Origin: an uncultured Clostridia bacterium | Lineage (GTDB): Bacteria > Bacillota > Clostridia > TANB77 > CAG-508 | DNA: 31,228 bases | Reading direction: 5' to 3' | NCBI GenBank assembly: GCA_934154805.1 | Contig: CAKPGM010000018.1 | Location: 1-31,228, forward strand | Shown here: positions 23,311 to 30,791 of the stretch, piece by piece | Layout of the letters: each line of letters starts with the position of its first letter | Position numbering within the stretch: the stretch's first letter is position 1 | Notes under the pieces: generated by a model | What the model saw: only the letters and a program-made list of their open reading frames with translations | Told to the model about the DNA's origin: nothing | Database searches by the model: none | Made by a program: the position numbers and the translations under genes

Positions 23311-23802
23311 TTACATTATTTCTTCTACTTTTTTTCCTCTTTTTTTAGCTACAGATTCAGCTGTTTGCATAGCTTTTAATCCTTCAATTGTTGCATAAAC
23401 AACGTTTCTTGGGTTGTTTGTTCCTATTATTTTTGTTCTTATATCTCTGTAACCTGCTAATTCTAGAACTGGTCTAACGCTTCCTCCTGCTATAATTCCA
23501 GTACCTTCTTGAGCTGGTTTTAGCATAACGCTAGCACTTCCGAATTTTCCTATTATTTCGTGTGGTATTGTAGTATCTACTATTGGAACTTCTACTAAGT
23601 TCTTTTTAGCGTCTTCAATAGCTTTTTTTATAGCATCTGGAACTTCTGCAGCTTTTCCGTTTCCAACTCCAACGTGTCCAGCTCCATCTCCAACAACTAC
23701 TACTGCACTAAATCTAAAGTTTCTTCCACCTTTTACAACTTTAGCAACTCTGTTTATAGCTACTACTTTCTCTTTTAATTCTGTAGAATTTTCTTCTTGC
23801 AC
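23311..23802 (-). CDS. rpsE: 30S ribosomal protein S5
   Basis: S5 lies at the mRNA entry side and affects decoding fidelity. The 163 residues include the double-stranded RNA-binding part (VAINRVAKVVKGGRNFRFSA, VVVGDGAGHVGVGNGKA) and the C-terminal domain (GTGIIAGGSVRPVLELAGYR). The start is GTG after AAAGGAGGG. It lies between rplR and rplO; rpmD is absent after it. Confidence 0.98.
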   Translation of the reverse strand: MQEENSTELKEKVVAINRVAKVVKGGRNFRFSAVVVVGDGAGHVGVGNGKAAEVPDAIKKAIEDAKKNLVEVPIVDTTIPHEIIGKFGSASVMLKPAQEGTGIIAGGSVRPVLELAGYRDIRTKIIGTNNPRNVVYATIEGLKAMQTAESVAKKRGKKVEEIM

Positions 23803-23834
23803 TTTTTTTCCCTCCTTTTGGTAAGTATTATTTT

Positions 23835-24194
23835 TTAGAATTCTAGTCCTGCTTCTCTTGCAGCTTCAGCTAATTCTTTTATTATTCCGTGATATAAATA
23901 TCCACCTCTGTCGAAAACAACAGCTTTTATTTTTTTGTCTTGAGCTCTTTTTGCGATAAGAGTTCCAACTTCCTTTGCAGCTTCTTTATTAGCATGTTTT
24001 GTTTTTACTTCTTTGTCTAAAGTTGAAGCACTTGCTAATGTTACTGCATTTACATCATCTATTACTTGAACAAATAAGTTTTTATTGCTTCTATATACAC
24101 ATAATCTTGGACGTTCAGCTGTTCCACTAACTTTTGTACGTACACGGATATGTCTTCTTTCTCTTTCAAACTTTCTGTCTGTCTTTCCTATCAT
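23835..24194 (-). CDS. rplR: 50S ribosomal protein L18
   Basis: L18 binds 5S rRNA in the central protuberance together with L5. The 119 residues show the basic N-terminus and then RVRTKVSGTAERPRLCVYRS, NKNLFVQVIDD and the C-terminal DRGGYLYHGIIKELAEAARE. The ATG follows AAAGGAG. The 119-base spacer before it contains a small stem-loop. Confidence 0.98.
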   Translation of the reverse strand: MIGKTDRKFERERRHIRVRTKVSGTAERPRLCVYRSNKNLFVQVIDDVNAVTLASASTLDKEVKTKHANKEAAKEVGTLIAKRAQDKKIKAVVFDRGGYLYHGIIKELAEAAREAGLEF

Positions 24195-24260
24195 GAATCT
24201 TACTCCTTTCTTTAAATTAACGAAAATTCTTGTATTAATTACTCTATTTTCATAAATTTT

Positions 24261-24309
24261 AAACGTAGTTATGCAAAACTGGTAGTTTTAACAGCGCAAG
24301 ACGCCGTTT
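24261..24309 (-). other. Stem-loop in the rplF-rplR spacer
   Basis: AAACG (24261-24265) and CGTTT (24305-24309) close a 49-base element with an inner AAAACT-GGT-AGTTTT hairpin and a GC-richer patch (GCGCAAGACGC). There is no T-run on the transcribed strand after it, so it is not a standard terminator. Confidence 0.4.
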
Positions 24310-24313
24310 AGAA

Positions 24314-24853
24314 TTATTTTTTACCAGCTTTACCTTCTTTTCTTCTAATATGCTCTGTAGCATATTTGATTCCTTTTCCTCTATAAACCTCAGGTGGTCT
24401 CTTGCTTCTTACTTCGTTAGCTACTTGACCAACTACTTCTTTATCGATTCCTCTAACTATAATATGGTTAGCATCAGGTAAATCAAAAGTGATTCCTTGA
24501 GGTGCTTTCATTTCTACTGGATGTGAATATCCTAAGTTCATTAATAGGTCGTTTCCTTTTTTCTGAGCTCTGTATCCAACACCATTTATTTCTAATTCAA
24601 CTTTAAACTCATGTACAACACCTTCAACCATGTTATGTATTAAGGCTCTTGTTGTTCCATGTAAGCTTTTATTTTGGTTTGAATCATCTGGTCTTGAAAC
24701 TTTTATTTCATTTCCGTCTAATTCAACTTTTATATTTGGATGTATGTCTTTTTCAAGACTTCCTTTAGGTCCTTTTACAGTAATGTGTTGTCCTTCTAAT
24801 TTAACTTCAACACCTTCTGGTACTGTAACAGGCATATTTCCTATTCTTGACAT
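24314..24853 (-). CDS. rplF: 50S ribosomal protein L6
   Basis: L6 lies near the GTPase-associated centre of the large subunit. The 179 residues form the usual two-fold repeat, starting SRIGNMPVTVPEGVEVKLEG, with VEGVVHEFKVELEINGVGYR in the middle and the C-terminal signature RPPEVYRGKGIKYATEHIRR. The ATG follows AAGGAG. It lies between rpsH and rplR. Confidence 0.98.
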   Translation of the reverse strand: MSRIGNMPVTVPEGVEVKLEGQHITVKGPKGSLEKDIHPNIKVELDGNEIKVSRPDDSNQNKSLHGTTRALIHNMVEGVVHEFKVELEINGVGYRAQKKGNDLLMNLGYSHPVEMKAPQGITFDLPDANHIIVRGIDKEVVGQVANEVRSKRPPEVYRGKGIKYATEHIRRKEGKAGKK

Positions 24854-24877
24854 GATTTGTTCTCCTTCCTTCTTATA

Positions 24878-25279
24878 TTACCAGATGTATGCTAGAACTT
24901 CTCCACCTAATCCTGCTGCTCTTGCTTCTTTGTCTGTCATTATTCCCTTAGATGTTGAAATTAAAGCTATTCCTAATCCATTTAATACTTTTGGTAATTC
25001 GTCCTTAGATGCGTAAACTCTTAGTCCTGGTTTACTTATTCTCTTTAATCCATCTATAACTTTTTTACCTTTTTCTGTATATTTTAATGTAATTCTTATT
25101 ATTCCTTGATTATTTTCTTCTTTTATTTCTTCAAAAGATTTTATATATCCTTCTTCAAATAATATTTTTGCTATTGCAAGTTTCATATTTGAAGATGGTA
25201 CGTCAACAGTTTTATGTTTTGAACTGTTAGCATTTCTTATTCTTGTTAGCATATCTGCTATTGGATCTGTAGTTACCAT
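24878..25279 (-). CDS. rpsH: 30S ribosomal protein S8
   Basis: S8 binds helix 21 of 16S rRNA and in enterobacteria represses the spc operon. The 133 residues begin DPIADMLTRIRNANSSKHKT and end with the S8 signature GIALISTSKGIMTDKEARA and GGEVLAYIW. The ATG follows AAGGAGG. It lies between rpsN and rplF. Confidence 0.98.
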   Translation of the reverse strand: MVTTDPIADMLTRIRNANSSKHKTVDVPSSNMKLAIAKILFEEGYIKSFEEIKEENNQGIIRITLKYTEKGKKVIDGLKRISKPGLRVYASKDELPKVLNGLGIALISTSKGIMTDKEARAAGLGGEVLAYIW

Positions 25280-25307
25280 ACTATTTTTACCTCCTTCTCA
25301 TTAAATC

Positions 25308-25493
25308 TTACCAACTTGCTTTCTTGATTCCTGGAATTTCGCCATTATGAGCTAGTTTTCTAAAGCATTCACGGCAAACTCCATATTTTCTGATGTATGC
25401 ATGTGGTCTTCCACATAATTTGCATCTATTATATTCTCTTGTCTTGTATTTTTGTTCTCTTTGTTGCTTAACTTTTAAAGATTTTTTAGCCAT
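25308..25493 (-). CDS. rpsN: 30S ribosomal protein S14 type Z (zinc form)
   Basis: S14 lies in the head of the small subunit. The 61-residue short form carries the zinc site CKLCGRP and CREC (Cys24, 27, 40, 43), so it is the type Z protein. The ATG follows AAAGGAG. A 14-bp hairpin that includes the rplE stop codon separates it from rpsH-side translation upstream. Confidence 0.97.
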   Translation of the reverse strand: MAKKSLKVKQQREQKYKTREYNRCKLCGRPHAYIRKYGVCRECFRKLAHNGEIPGIKKASW

Positions 25494-25540
25494 CAGCTTT
25501 CTCCTTTCTTAAACTATTCCTTCTACTACAACTTTTACCC

Positions 25541-25571
25541 AAATTAATTATAGGCGACCTATAATTAATTT
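25541..25571 (-). other. Perfect 14-bp hairpin at the rplE stop codon
   Basis: AAATTAATTATAGG (25541-25554) pairs exactly with CCTATAATTAATTT (25558-25571) around CGA. The rplE stop codon lies inside the stem. The base run after it on the minus strand (GGGTAAAAG) is not a terminator tail. Ribosomes ending rplE would melt it. Confidence 0.55.
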
Positions 25572-26104
25572 TTAAATGGCATTCCTAATAGATTTAACAA
25601 TTCTTTTGCTTCTTCATCAGTCTTAGCAGTAGTAACGAATATTATATCCATACCTCTTAATTTGTCTATTTTATCATATTCAATTTCTGGGAATATTAAT
25701 TGTTCCTTAATACCCATTGAGTAGTTTCCTCTTCCATCGAAAGAATTTGAAGATACTCCTCTAAAATCTCTTACTCTTGGAAGTGCTACATTGAATAATT
25801 TATTTGCAAAATCATACATCTTATCATTTCTTAGTGTAACTTTGCATCCAATTGGTACACCTGCTCTTAATTTGAAGGCAGCTATAGCTTTCTTAGATTT
25901 TGTTACTATTGGTTTTTGTCCTGTTATTTGAGCTAAGTCATTAACAGCATTTTCTAATTCTTTAGGATTCTCCTTTGTATCTCCTAAACCGATGTTAATT
26001 ACTATTTTCTCTAACTTTGGAACTTCCATTACTGATTTATAATTAAACTTTTTCATTAAAGCTGGTACTATTTCTTTTATATATTGTTCTTTTAAAATTT
26101 CCAT
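25565..26104 (-). CDS. rplE: 50S ribosomal protein L5
   Basis: L5 binds 5S rRNA in the central protuberance. The 179 residues include VPKLEKIVINIGLGDTKENP, the signature LEKIVINIGLG and GRGNYSMGIKEQLIFPEIEY. The ATG follows AGGAGG with a long spacer of about 13 bases. Order rplX-rplE-rpsN is standard. Confidence 0.98.
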   Translation of the reverse strand: MEILKEQYIKEIVPALMKKFNYKSVMEVPKLEKIVINIGLGDTKENPKELENAVNDLAQITGQKPIVTKSKKAIAAFKLRAGVPIGCKVTLRNDKMYDFANKLFNVALPRVRDFRGVSSNSFDGRGNYSMGIKEQLIFPEIEYDKIDKLRGMDIIFVTTAKTDEEAKELLNLLGMPFKN

Positions 26105-26130
26105 AAGTCTTTATAGACCTCCTTCCTCTA

Positions 26131-26439
26131 CTATTTTATTTTAGCTCCACATTTTTTACATACACGAACTTTTTCATCTTTTTCAACCGAGTATCCTATT
26201 CTTGTTGCTTTTTGGCATTTAGGACATACTACAGCTACTTTACTGCTATGTATGCTGTGCTCTGAAGGGATTATTCCTCCTTCTTCACCTTGTTTTCTAG
26301 GTTTTACACTCTTTTTTCTTATATTAATACCTTTTACAATTATTTTCTCTGTTTTTGGTATTACTTCTAAAACTTCTCCAGTTTTTCCTTTATCATTTCC
26401 TGATAAAACTTGAACTGTATCACCTTTTCTTATTCTCAT
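26131..26439 (-). CDS. rplX: 50S ribosomal protein L24 with C4 tail
   Basis: L24 starts large-subunit assembly near the tunnel exit. The N-terminal KOW motif is RIRKGDTVQVLSGNDKGKTG (residues 2-21). The C-terminal tail carries CPKC (72-75) and CKKC (94-97), a zinc-ribbon-like ending common in L24. The protein has 102 residues. The ATG follows GAGGTG. Confidence 0.98.
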   Translation of the reverse strand: MRIRKGDTVQVLSGNDKGKTGEVLEVIPKTEKIIVKGINIRKKSVKPRKQGEEGGIIPSEHSIHSSKVAVVCPKCQKATRIGYSVEKDEKVRVCKKCGAKIK

Positions 26440-26513
26440 TTTTTATTTTCACCTCACATTTTGGATGTTAATTATTTTATATTAATTTCTCATATTATTT
26501 TTGAACATTGTAA

Positions 26514-26882
26514 TTATAAAACTTCTGGTGCTAGAGATAAAATCTTCAAATAATCTTTCTCTCTAAGCTCTCTTGCAACAGGTCCAAATATACGTGTTCC
26601 CTTTGGAGTTCCGTCTTCTCTTATTATAACTGCTGCATTCTCATCAAATCTTAAATATGAACCGTCTGGTCTTCTTATAGGCTTTTTAGTTCTAACAACT
26701 ACTGCTTTAACTACTTCGCCTTTTTTTACAACGCCACCTGGTGTTGCTGTTTTAACAGAAGCTATTATTATATCTCCAACTCCAGCGTATTTTCTATAAG
26801 ATCCGCCTAAGCATCTAATACACATTATTTCTTTTGCTCCTGTGTTGTCAGCTACTTTTAATATTGATTGTTGCTGTACCAT
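26514..26882 (-). CDS. rplN: 50S ribosomal protein L14
   Basis: L14 lies at the subunit interface. The 122 residues start MVQQQSILKVADNTGAKEIM and carry GDIIIASVKTATPGGVVKKG and the C-terminal GPVARELREKDYLKILSLAP. The length is exact for the family. The ATG follows AAGGAGG. It lies between rpsQ and rplX. Confidence 0.98.
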   Translation of the reverse strand: MVQQQSILKVADNTGAKEIMCIRCLGGSYRKYAGVGDIIIASVKTATPGGVVKKGEVVKAVVVRTKKPIRRPDGSYLRFDENAAVIIREDGTPKGTRIFGPVARELREKDYLKILSLAPEVL

Positions 26883-26911
26883 TAACTAGTACCTCCTTCT
26901 TAATTCTTTTA

Positions 26912-27175
26912 TTATTTGATTATAGCCTTTTCTACGATTTCAACAACTCTCCATCTCTTATCTTTTGATAAAGGTCTTGTTTCCATAACTTTTACTTTAT
27001 CTCCGATTTGGCATTCATTGTTCTCATCGTGTGCTTTTAGTTTATATGTTATTTTCTTTATTTTTCCATATGTTTTGTCCATCTCATTCATTTGAACAGA
27101 TACAACTACTGTTTTGTCCATTTTATTAGATGTAACAATTCCAATCATGGTTTTACGAAGATTTCTTTCTTCCAT
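26912..27175 (-). CDS. rpsQ: 30S ribosomal protein S17
   Basis: S17 is an OB-fold primary binding protein of 16S rRNA. The 87 residues show RKTMIGIVTSNKMDKTVVVS, the signature GDKVKVMETRPLSKDKRWRV and EIVEKA. The ATG follows AAGGAAGGAG. It lies between rpmC and rplN. Confidence 0.98.
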   Translation of the reverse strand: MEERNLRKTMIGIVTSNKMDKTVVVSVQMNEMDKTYGKIKKITYKLKAHDENNECQIGDKVKVMETRPLSKDKRWRVVEIVEKAIIK

Positions 27176-27216
27176 TTTGATCTCCTTCCTTATAAAATAT
27201 CTTTTATAGAAATCTA

Positions 27217-27549
27217 TTATTTGCTTTCTTTTTCAGCTACTTTTTTAGTAGTTTTTTTGGTAGCTACTTTCTTTGTTTCTTTGCTTTCTTCTTTTTTTGC
27301 TGGAGCTTTTTTAGTTTCAGCTTTTTCTTCTTTTTTAACTGGTTTTACTACTTCTTCACCATTTAATTCTCTTTGTGTTAAAACAGTTTTTATTTTTGCA
27401 ATGTCTCTTTTAACTTCTTTGATTTTCATAGGATTGTCTAATCCATTTGTTGCTAAGCTAAATCTTAGTTTAAATAGTTCTGACTTTAATTCTCCTAATT
27501 CTTTTTCTAAATCTGGTGAAGACATTTCTCTAATCTTATTTATCTTCAT
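27217..27549 (-). CDS. rpmC: 50S ribosomal protein L29 with lysine-rich C-terminal extension
   Basis: L29 sits by the tunnel exit and helps dock SRP and trigger factor. Residues 1-65 are the standard helical hairpin (LKSELFKLRFSLATNGLDNP, IAKIKTVLTQREL). Residues 66-110 are an added tail of Lys, Glu, Ala and Thr (KKAPAKKEESKETKK), making 110 residues against the usual 60-70. The gene starts 14 bases inside the end of rplP, so the two are translationally coupled. Confidence 0.96.
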   Translation of the reverse strand: MKINKIREMSSPDLEKELGELKSELFKLRFSLATNGLDNPMKIKEVKRDIAKIKTVLTQRELNGEEVVKPVKKEEKAETKKAPAKKEESKETKKVATKKTTKKVAEKESK

Positions 27550-27979
27550 CTAATTCACCACCTACTTCAGTTTCCTTTTTAACAAATTTACATTTTACTG
27601 ATAATTTGTTAGCAGCAAGTCTAAGAGCTTCTCTTGCAGTATCTTCGTTAACATCTGCAAGTTCAAATAATACTCTACCTGGTTTTACTACTGCTACCCA
27701 GTATTCAACTGAACCTTTACCTTTACCCATACGAGTATCTGCTGGTTTCTTTGTTACTGGTTTGTCTGGGAAGATTTTTATCCAAACCTTTCCACCTCTT
27801 TTTATATATCTTGTCATAGCAACACGGGCTGCTTCTATTTGGTTAGAAGTAATTTGACCTAGCTCTAAAGCTTGTAGTCCATATGCTCCATCAGTAACCA
27901 TATTTCCTCTTGTTGCTTTTCCTCTATTTCTACCTTTTTGTTGTTTTCTATATTTTGTTCTTTTTGGCATTAATGGCAT
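27536..27979 (-). CDS. rplP: 50S ribosomal protein L16
   Basis: L16 helps place A-site tRNA and is a late-assembly protein. The 147 residues start MPLMPKRTKYRKQQKGRNRG and carry IEAARVAMTRYIKRGGKVWI and KPVTKKPADTRMGKGKGSVE. Its ATG shares a base with the rpsC stop codon (TAATG) and its ribosome site is in the end of rpsC; a second in-frame ATG three codons later is possible. It overlaps rpmC by 14 bases. Confidence 0.97.
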   Translation of the reverse strand: MPLMPKRTKYRKQQKGRNRGKATRGNMVTDGAYGLQALELGQITSNQIEAARVAMTRYIKRGGKVWIKIFPDKPVTKKPADTRMGKGKGSVEYWVAVVKPGRVLFELADVNEDTAREALRLAANKLSVKCKFVKKETEVGGELDEDK

Positions 27980-28641
27980 TATTTTTCTCCTCCTTCCTGT
28001 TGCTTTTTCTTAGCTGGAAGAACTTCTCCTTTATATATCCAAACTTTTACACCAATTTTTCCATATGTTGTATTTGCTTCTGCAAATCCATATTCAATAT
28101 CAGCTCTTAATGTTTGAAGTGGTATTGTTCCTTCTTTGTAGAATTCTGTTCTAGCCATATCAGCTCCACCTAATCTACCTGATACAGAAGTCTTTATTCC
28201 TAAAGCTCCCATCTTCATTGTTTTTTGCATACATTGTTTCATTGCTCTTCTGAAAGATATTCTTCTTTCTAGTTGTCCTGCAATGTTTTCAGCAACTAAT
28301 TGTGCATCTAAATCTGGGCTCTTAACCTCTACTATATTTAGATTTACATCTTTGTTTATCATTTTTTGTAATTCTTCTTTTAAGCTTTCAGCTAAATTTC
28401 CACCTTTTCCTATTACAAGACCTGGTTTAGCTGTATAAACGTTAACTTTTACGAATTTAGCAGTTCTTTCAATTTCTACTTTTGAAATTCCGCTAACATA
28501 TAATTTCTTCTTAACATATTCACGGATTTTGTGATCTTCTACTAGATAATCTCCAAAATGTTTTGAGTCTGCATACCATTTTGAGCTCCAGTCTTTTATG
28601 ATTCCAACTCTTAGTCCGTTTGGATTCATTTTTTGTCCCAT
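27979..28641 (-). CDS. rpsC: 30S ribosomal protein S3
   Basis: S3 forms part of the mRNA entry tunnel. The 220 residues contain the KH domain (VNVYTAKPGLVIGKGGNLAE) and the C-terminal S3 signature (GIKTSVSGRLGGADMARTEF). The ATG follows AAGGAGG. It lies between rplV and rplP, with a one-base overlap with rplP. Confidence 0.98.
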   Translation of the reverse strand: MGQKMNPNGLRVGIIKDWSSKWYADSKHFGDYLVEDHKIREYVKKKLYVSGISKVEIERTAKFVKVNVYTAKPGLVIGKGGNLAESLKEELQKMINKDVNLNIVEVKSPDLDAQLVAENIAGQLERRISFRRAMKQCMQKTMKMGALGIKTSVSGRLGGADMARTEFYKEGTIPLQTLRADIEYGFAEANTTYGKIGVKVWIYKGEVLPAKKKQQEGGEK

Positions 28642-28662
28642 CTTAATTATCCTCCTTCTTTA

Positions 28663-29034
28663 TTAGTCTCTCTCTTTAAGAACTATTGTTATATGACTTG
28701 TTCTCTTTCTAATTCTTACAGCTGAACCTTTTGCAGCTGGTCTTATTCTTCTTAATGTAGGTCCTTGATTTGCGTAAATTTCAGCTACATATAATTTTTC
28801 ATGTTTCATTCCATGATTGTTTTCTGCATTAGCTATTGCTGATTTTAATAATTTTTCTATTATTTCTGATGATGCTTTTGGTGTAAATTTAACTATTGCT
28901 AAAGCTTCGTCTGCATCTTTTCCTCTTATTAAGTCTGCTACAATTTTAACTTTTCTGCTTGAAATTCTAGCATATTTTAATGTCGCACTTGCTTGTAGTA
29001 CTTCATTTTGTACTTCTTCTTGCTTTGCTTCCAC
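28663..29034 (-). CDS. rplV: 50S ribosomal protein L22
   Basis: L22 lines the exit tunnel. After a variable N-terminus of about 15 residues comes ATLKYARISSRKVKIVADLI, and the tunnel-loop signature is RRIRPAAKGSAVRIRKRTSH. The protein has 123 residues. The start is GTG after AAGGAGG. It lies between rpsS and rpsC. Confidence 0.98.
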   Translation of the reverse strand: MEAKQEEVQNEVLQASATLKYARISSRKVKIVADLIRGKDADEALAIVKFTPKASSEIIEKLLKSAIANAENNHGMKHEKLYVAEIYANQGPTLRRIRPAAKGSAVRIRKRTSHITIVLKERD

Positions 29035-29052
29035 TATATTTACCTCCTTATT

Positions 29053-29331
29053 TTATTTTTTTGTTGTTGTTTTTTCTCCCGCATGTCCTTTGAATGTTCT
29101 TGTTGGAGCAAATTCACCTAATTTATGTCCTATCATTTCTTCTGTAATATATACAGGAACATGTTTTCTTCCGTCGTGAACTGCTATTGTGTGTCCAACC
29201 ATTTGTGGATATATTGTTGATGCTCTAGACCAAGTCTTTAGAACTTCTTTTTTTCCACTTTCATTCATTGCATCTATTCTTTTTATTAGCTCTGGAGCAA
29301 CAAATGGTTTCTTTTTACTAGATCTTGACAT
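29053..29331 (-). CDS. rpsS: 30S ribosomal protein S19
   Basis: S19 is in the head of the small subunit, near S13. The 92 residues carry KTWSRASTIYPQMVGHTIAV, HDGRKHVPVYITEEMIGHKL and GEFAPTRTFKGH. Its ribosome site GAGGAGG lies in the last codons of rplB and the two genes are 2 bases apart, so translation is coupled. Confidence 0.98.
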   Translation of the reverse strand: MSRSSKKKPFVAPELIKRIDAMNESGKKEVLKTWSRASTIYPQMVGHTIAVHDGRKHVPVYITEEMIGHKLGEFAPTRTFKGHAGEKTTTKK

Positions 29332-29333
29332 TT

Positions 29334-30161
29334 TTATTTCCTCCTCTTAGCTATGAATTTATCACTTCTATTATTTTTCTTTCTTGTCTTGTATCCAAGT
29401 GCTGGTTTACCCCAAGGAGTCATTGGTCCTGCGTGTCCGATTGGAGCCTTTCCTTCACCACCACCATGAGGGTGATCTACTGGGTTCATTGCTGATCCTC
29501 TAACTTCTGGACGTTTTCCTAAATGTCTTGTTTTTCCAGCTTTACCTAGTTTGATATTTTCATGTTCTGAGTTTCCAATAGTTCCTATTGTTGCTCTACA
29601 ATTTAACATTACTAATCTCATTTCTCCTGAAGGTAATCTTAGGTTAGCATATTTTCCTTCTTTAGCCATAAGTTGAGCTTCTTGACCTGCAGCTCTTACT
29701 AATTTTCCACCTTGACCTGGATTTAATTCTATGTTATGAACCATAGTACCTACTGGTATTTTCTCTAATTTCATACAGTTTCCTGGTTTTATATCAGCTT
29801 TTTCTCCTGACATAACTGTATCACCATCTTTTAATCCTACTGGTGCTAATATATAAGCTTTTGTTCCATCTTCATATTGGATTAATGCTATATTTGCACT
29901 TCTGTTTGGATCGTATTCTATGCCTATTACTGTTGCTGGCATATCTTCTTTTTGACGTTTGAAGTCAATTATTCTATATTTTTGTCTGTTTCCTCCACCT
30001 TGGTGACGTACTGTTATTCTTCCATATGAGTTTCTTCCTGCTTTTTCTTTCTTTACTGTTAATAAAGATTTTTCAGGAGTCTTTTTTGTTATCTCTGCGA
30101 AATCAGATACTGTCATATTTCTTAGTGATGGAGTTGTTGGTCTGAATTTTTTTGTTGCCAT
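29334..30161 (-). CDS. rplB: 50S ribosomal protein L2
   Basis: L2 is essential for subunit association and the peptidyl-transferase centre. The 275 residues show GRITVRHQGGGNRQKYRIID and the signature MNPVDHPHGGGEGKAPIGH with its conserved His. The ATG follows AAGGAG. The 282-base spacer before it is the longest gap in the super-operon and is rich in stem-loops. Confidence 0.98.
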   Translation of the reverse strand: MATKKFRPTTPSLRNMTVSDFAEITKKTPEKSLLTVKKEKAGRNSYGRITVRHQGGGNRQKYRIIDFKRQKEDMPATVIGIEYDPNRSANIALIQYEDGTKAYILAPVGLKDGDTVMSGEKADIKPGNCMKLEKIPVGTMVHNIELNPGQGGKLVRAAGQEAQLMAKEGKYANLRLPSGEMRLVMLNCRATIGTIGNSEHENIKLGKAGKTRHLGKRPEVRGSAMNPVDHPHGGGEGKAPIGHAGPMTPWGKPALGYKTRKKNNRSDKFIAKRRK

Positions 30162-30443
30162 TTTTAATTATCTCCTTATTTTTATATTAGTGAATTTTTT
30201 CCTGCTTCACTTACAGATATTTTTTATTATCCGAGTTATCTCTCGCTATTTTTGCTATTGATATAAACTTTGATTTACTTATCTTAATTATTAGAACCAA
30301 GTATAGCAATGCTATATCTCTTACTAATAAATTTAGATTAGTATATTGCTAGGCAAACGATTAAAAAATTTCGAAATCGTACTTTGTGTACATTGAGAAA
30401 TTTTTTATGAAGTTTAACGAAGCAAGATGCTGATATAAATTTA
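30162..30443 (-). promoter_or_regulatory. Structured spacer between rplW and rplB
   Basis: No gene is visible. Helices in the plus-strand notation: AAAAAATTTC with GAAATTTTTT (about 30364-30409) around a GTAC/GTAC pairing; TACTAAT with ATTAGTA; and TAGCAAT with ATTGCTA enclosing the previous one. TATAGC-AAT-GCTATA uses the same bases as the last helix and cannot form with it. GTGAA/TTCAC lies near rplB. I see no consensus promoter and no clean terminator tail. Confidence 0.45.
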
Positions 30444-30791
30444 TTAAGCGCCCATGAACTCATCAATAGATGTCTTATACTTAGTAGAAACCTTAGTTTC
30501 TTTTCCACCTTTAGCAAGATATGTTTTGTCAGCTGGGTTTGTATCTATAGTTACTATAGCTTTTTTCCAATCTGATGTTTTACCAACATTTCTTCCTACT
30601 CTTTTTTCTTTACCTTTTACTGTTATTGTATTAACTTTTAATACTTTTACTTCAAAAAGTTTTTCAACTGCGTTTGCAATATCAACTTTTGTAGCTTTTT
30701 TATTTACTTTAAAGGTATACTTTCCTTCTTGAATACCTGCATTACTTTCTTCTGTAATTATAGGTCTTATTATAATGTCTTCTGGTCTCAT
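30444..30791 (-). CDS. rplW: 50S ribosomal protein L23
   Basis: L23 sits at the tunnel exit and docks trigger factor and SRP. The 115 residues begin MRPEDIIIRPIITEESNAGI, with YTFKVNKKATKVDIANAVEK and the signature KVNTITVKGKEKRVGRNVGK. The C-terminal tail is a little longer than the common ~95 residues. The ATG shares one base with the rplD stop codon (TAATG), and AGAGGAGGTG lies just upstream. Confidence 0.98.
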   Translation of the reverse strand: MRPEDIIIRPIITEESNAGIQEGKYTFKVNKKATKVDIANAVEKLFEVKVLKVNTITVKGKEKRVGRNVGKTSDWKKAIVTIDTNPADKTYLAKGGKETKVSTKYKTSIDEFMGA

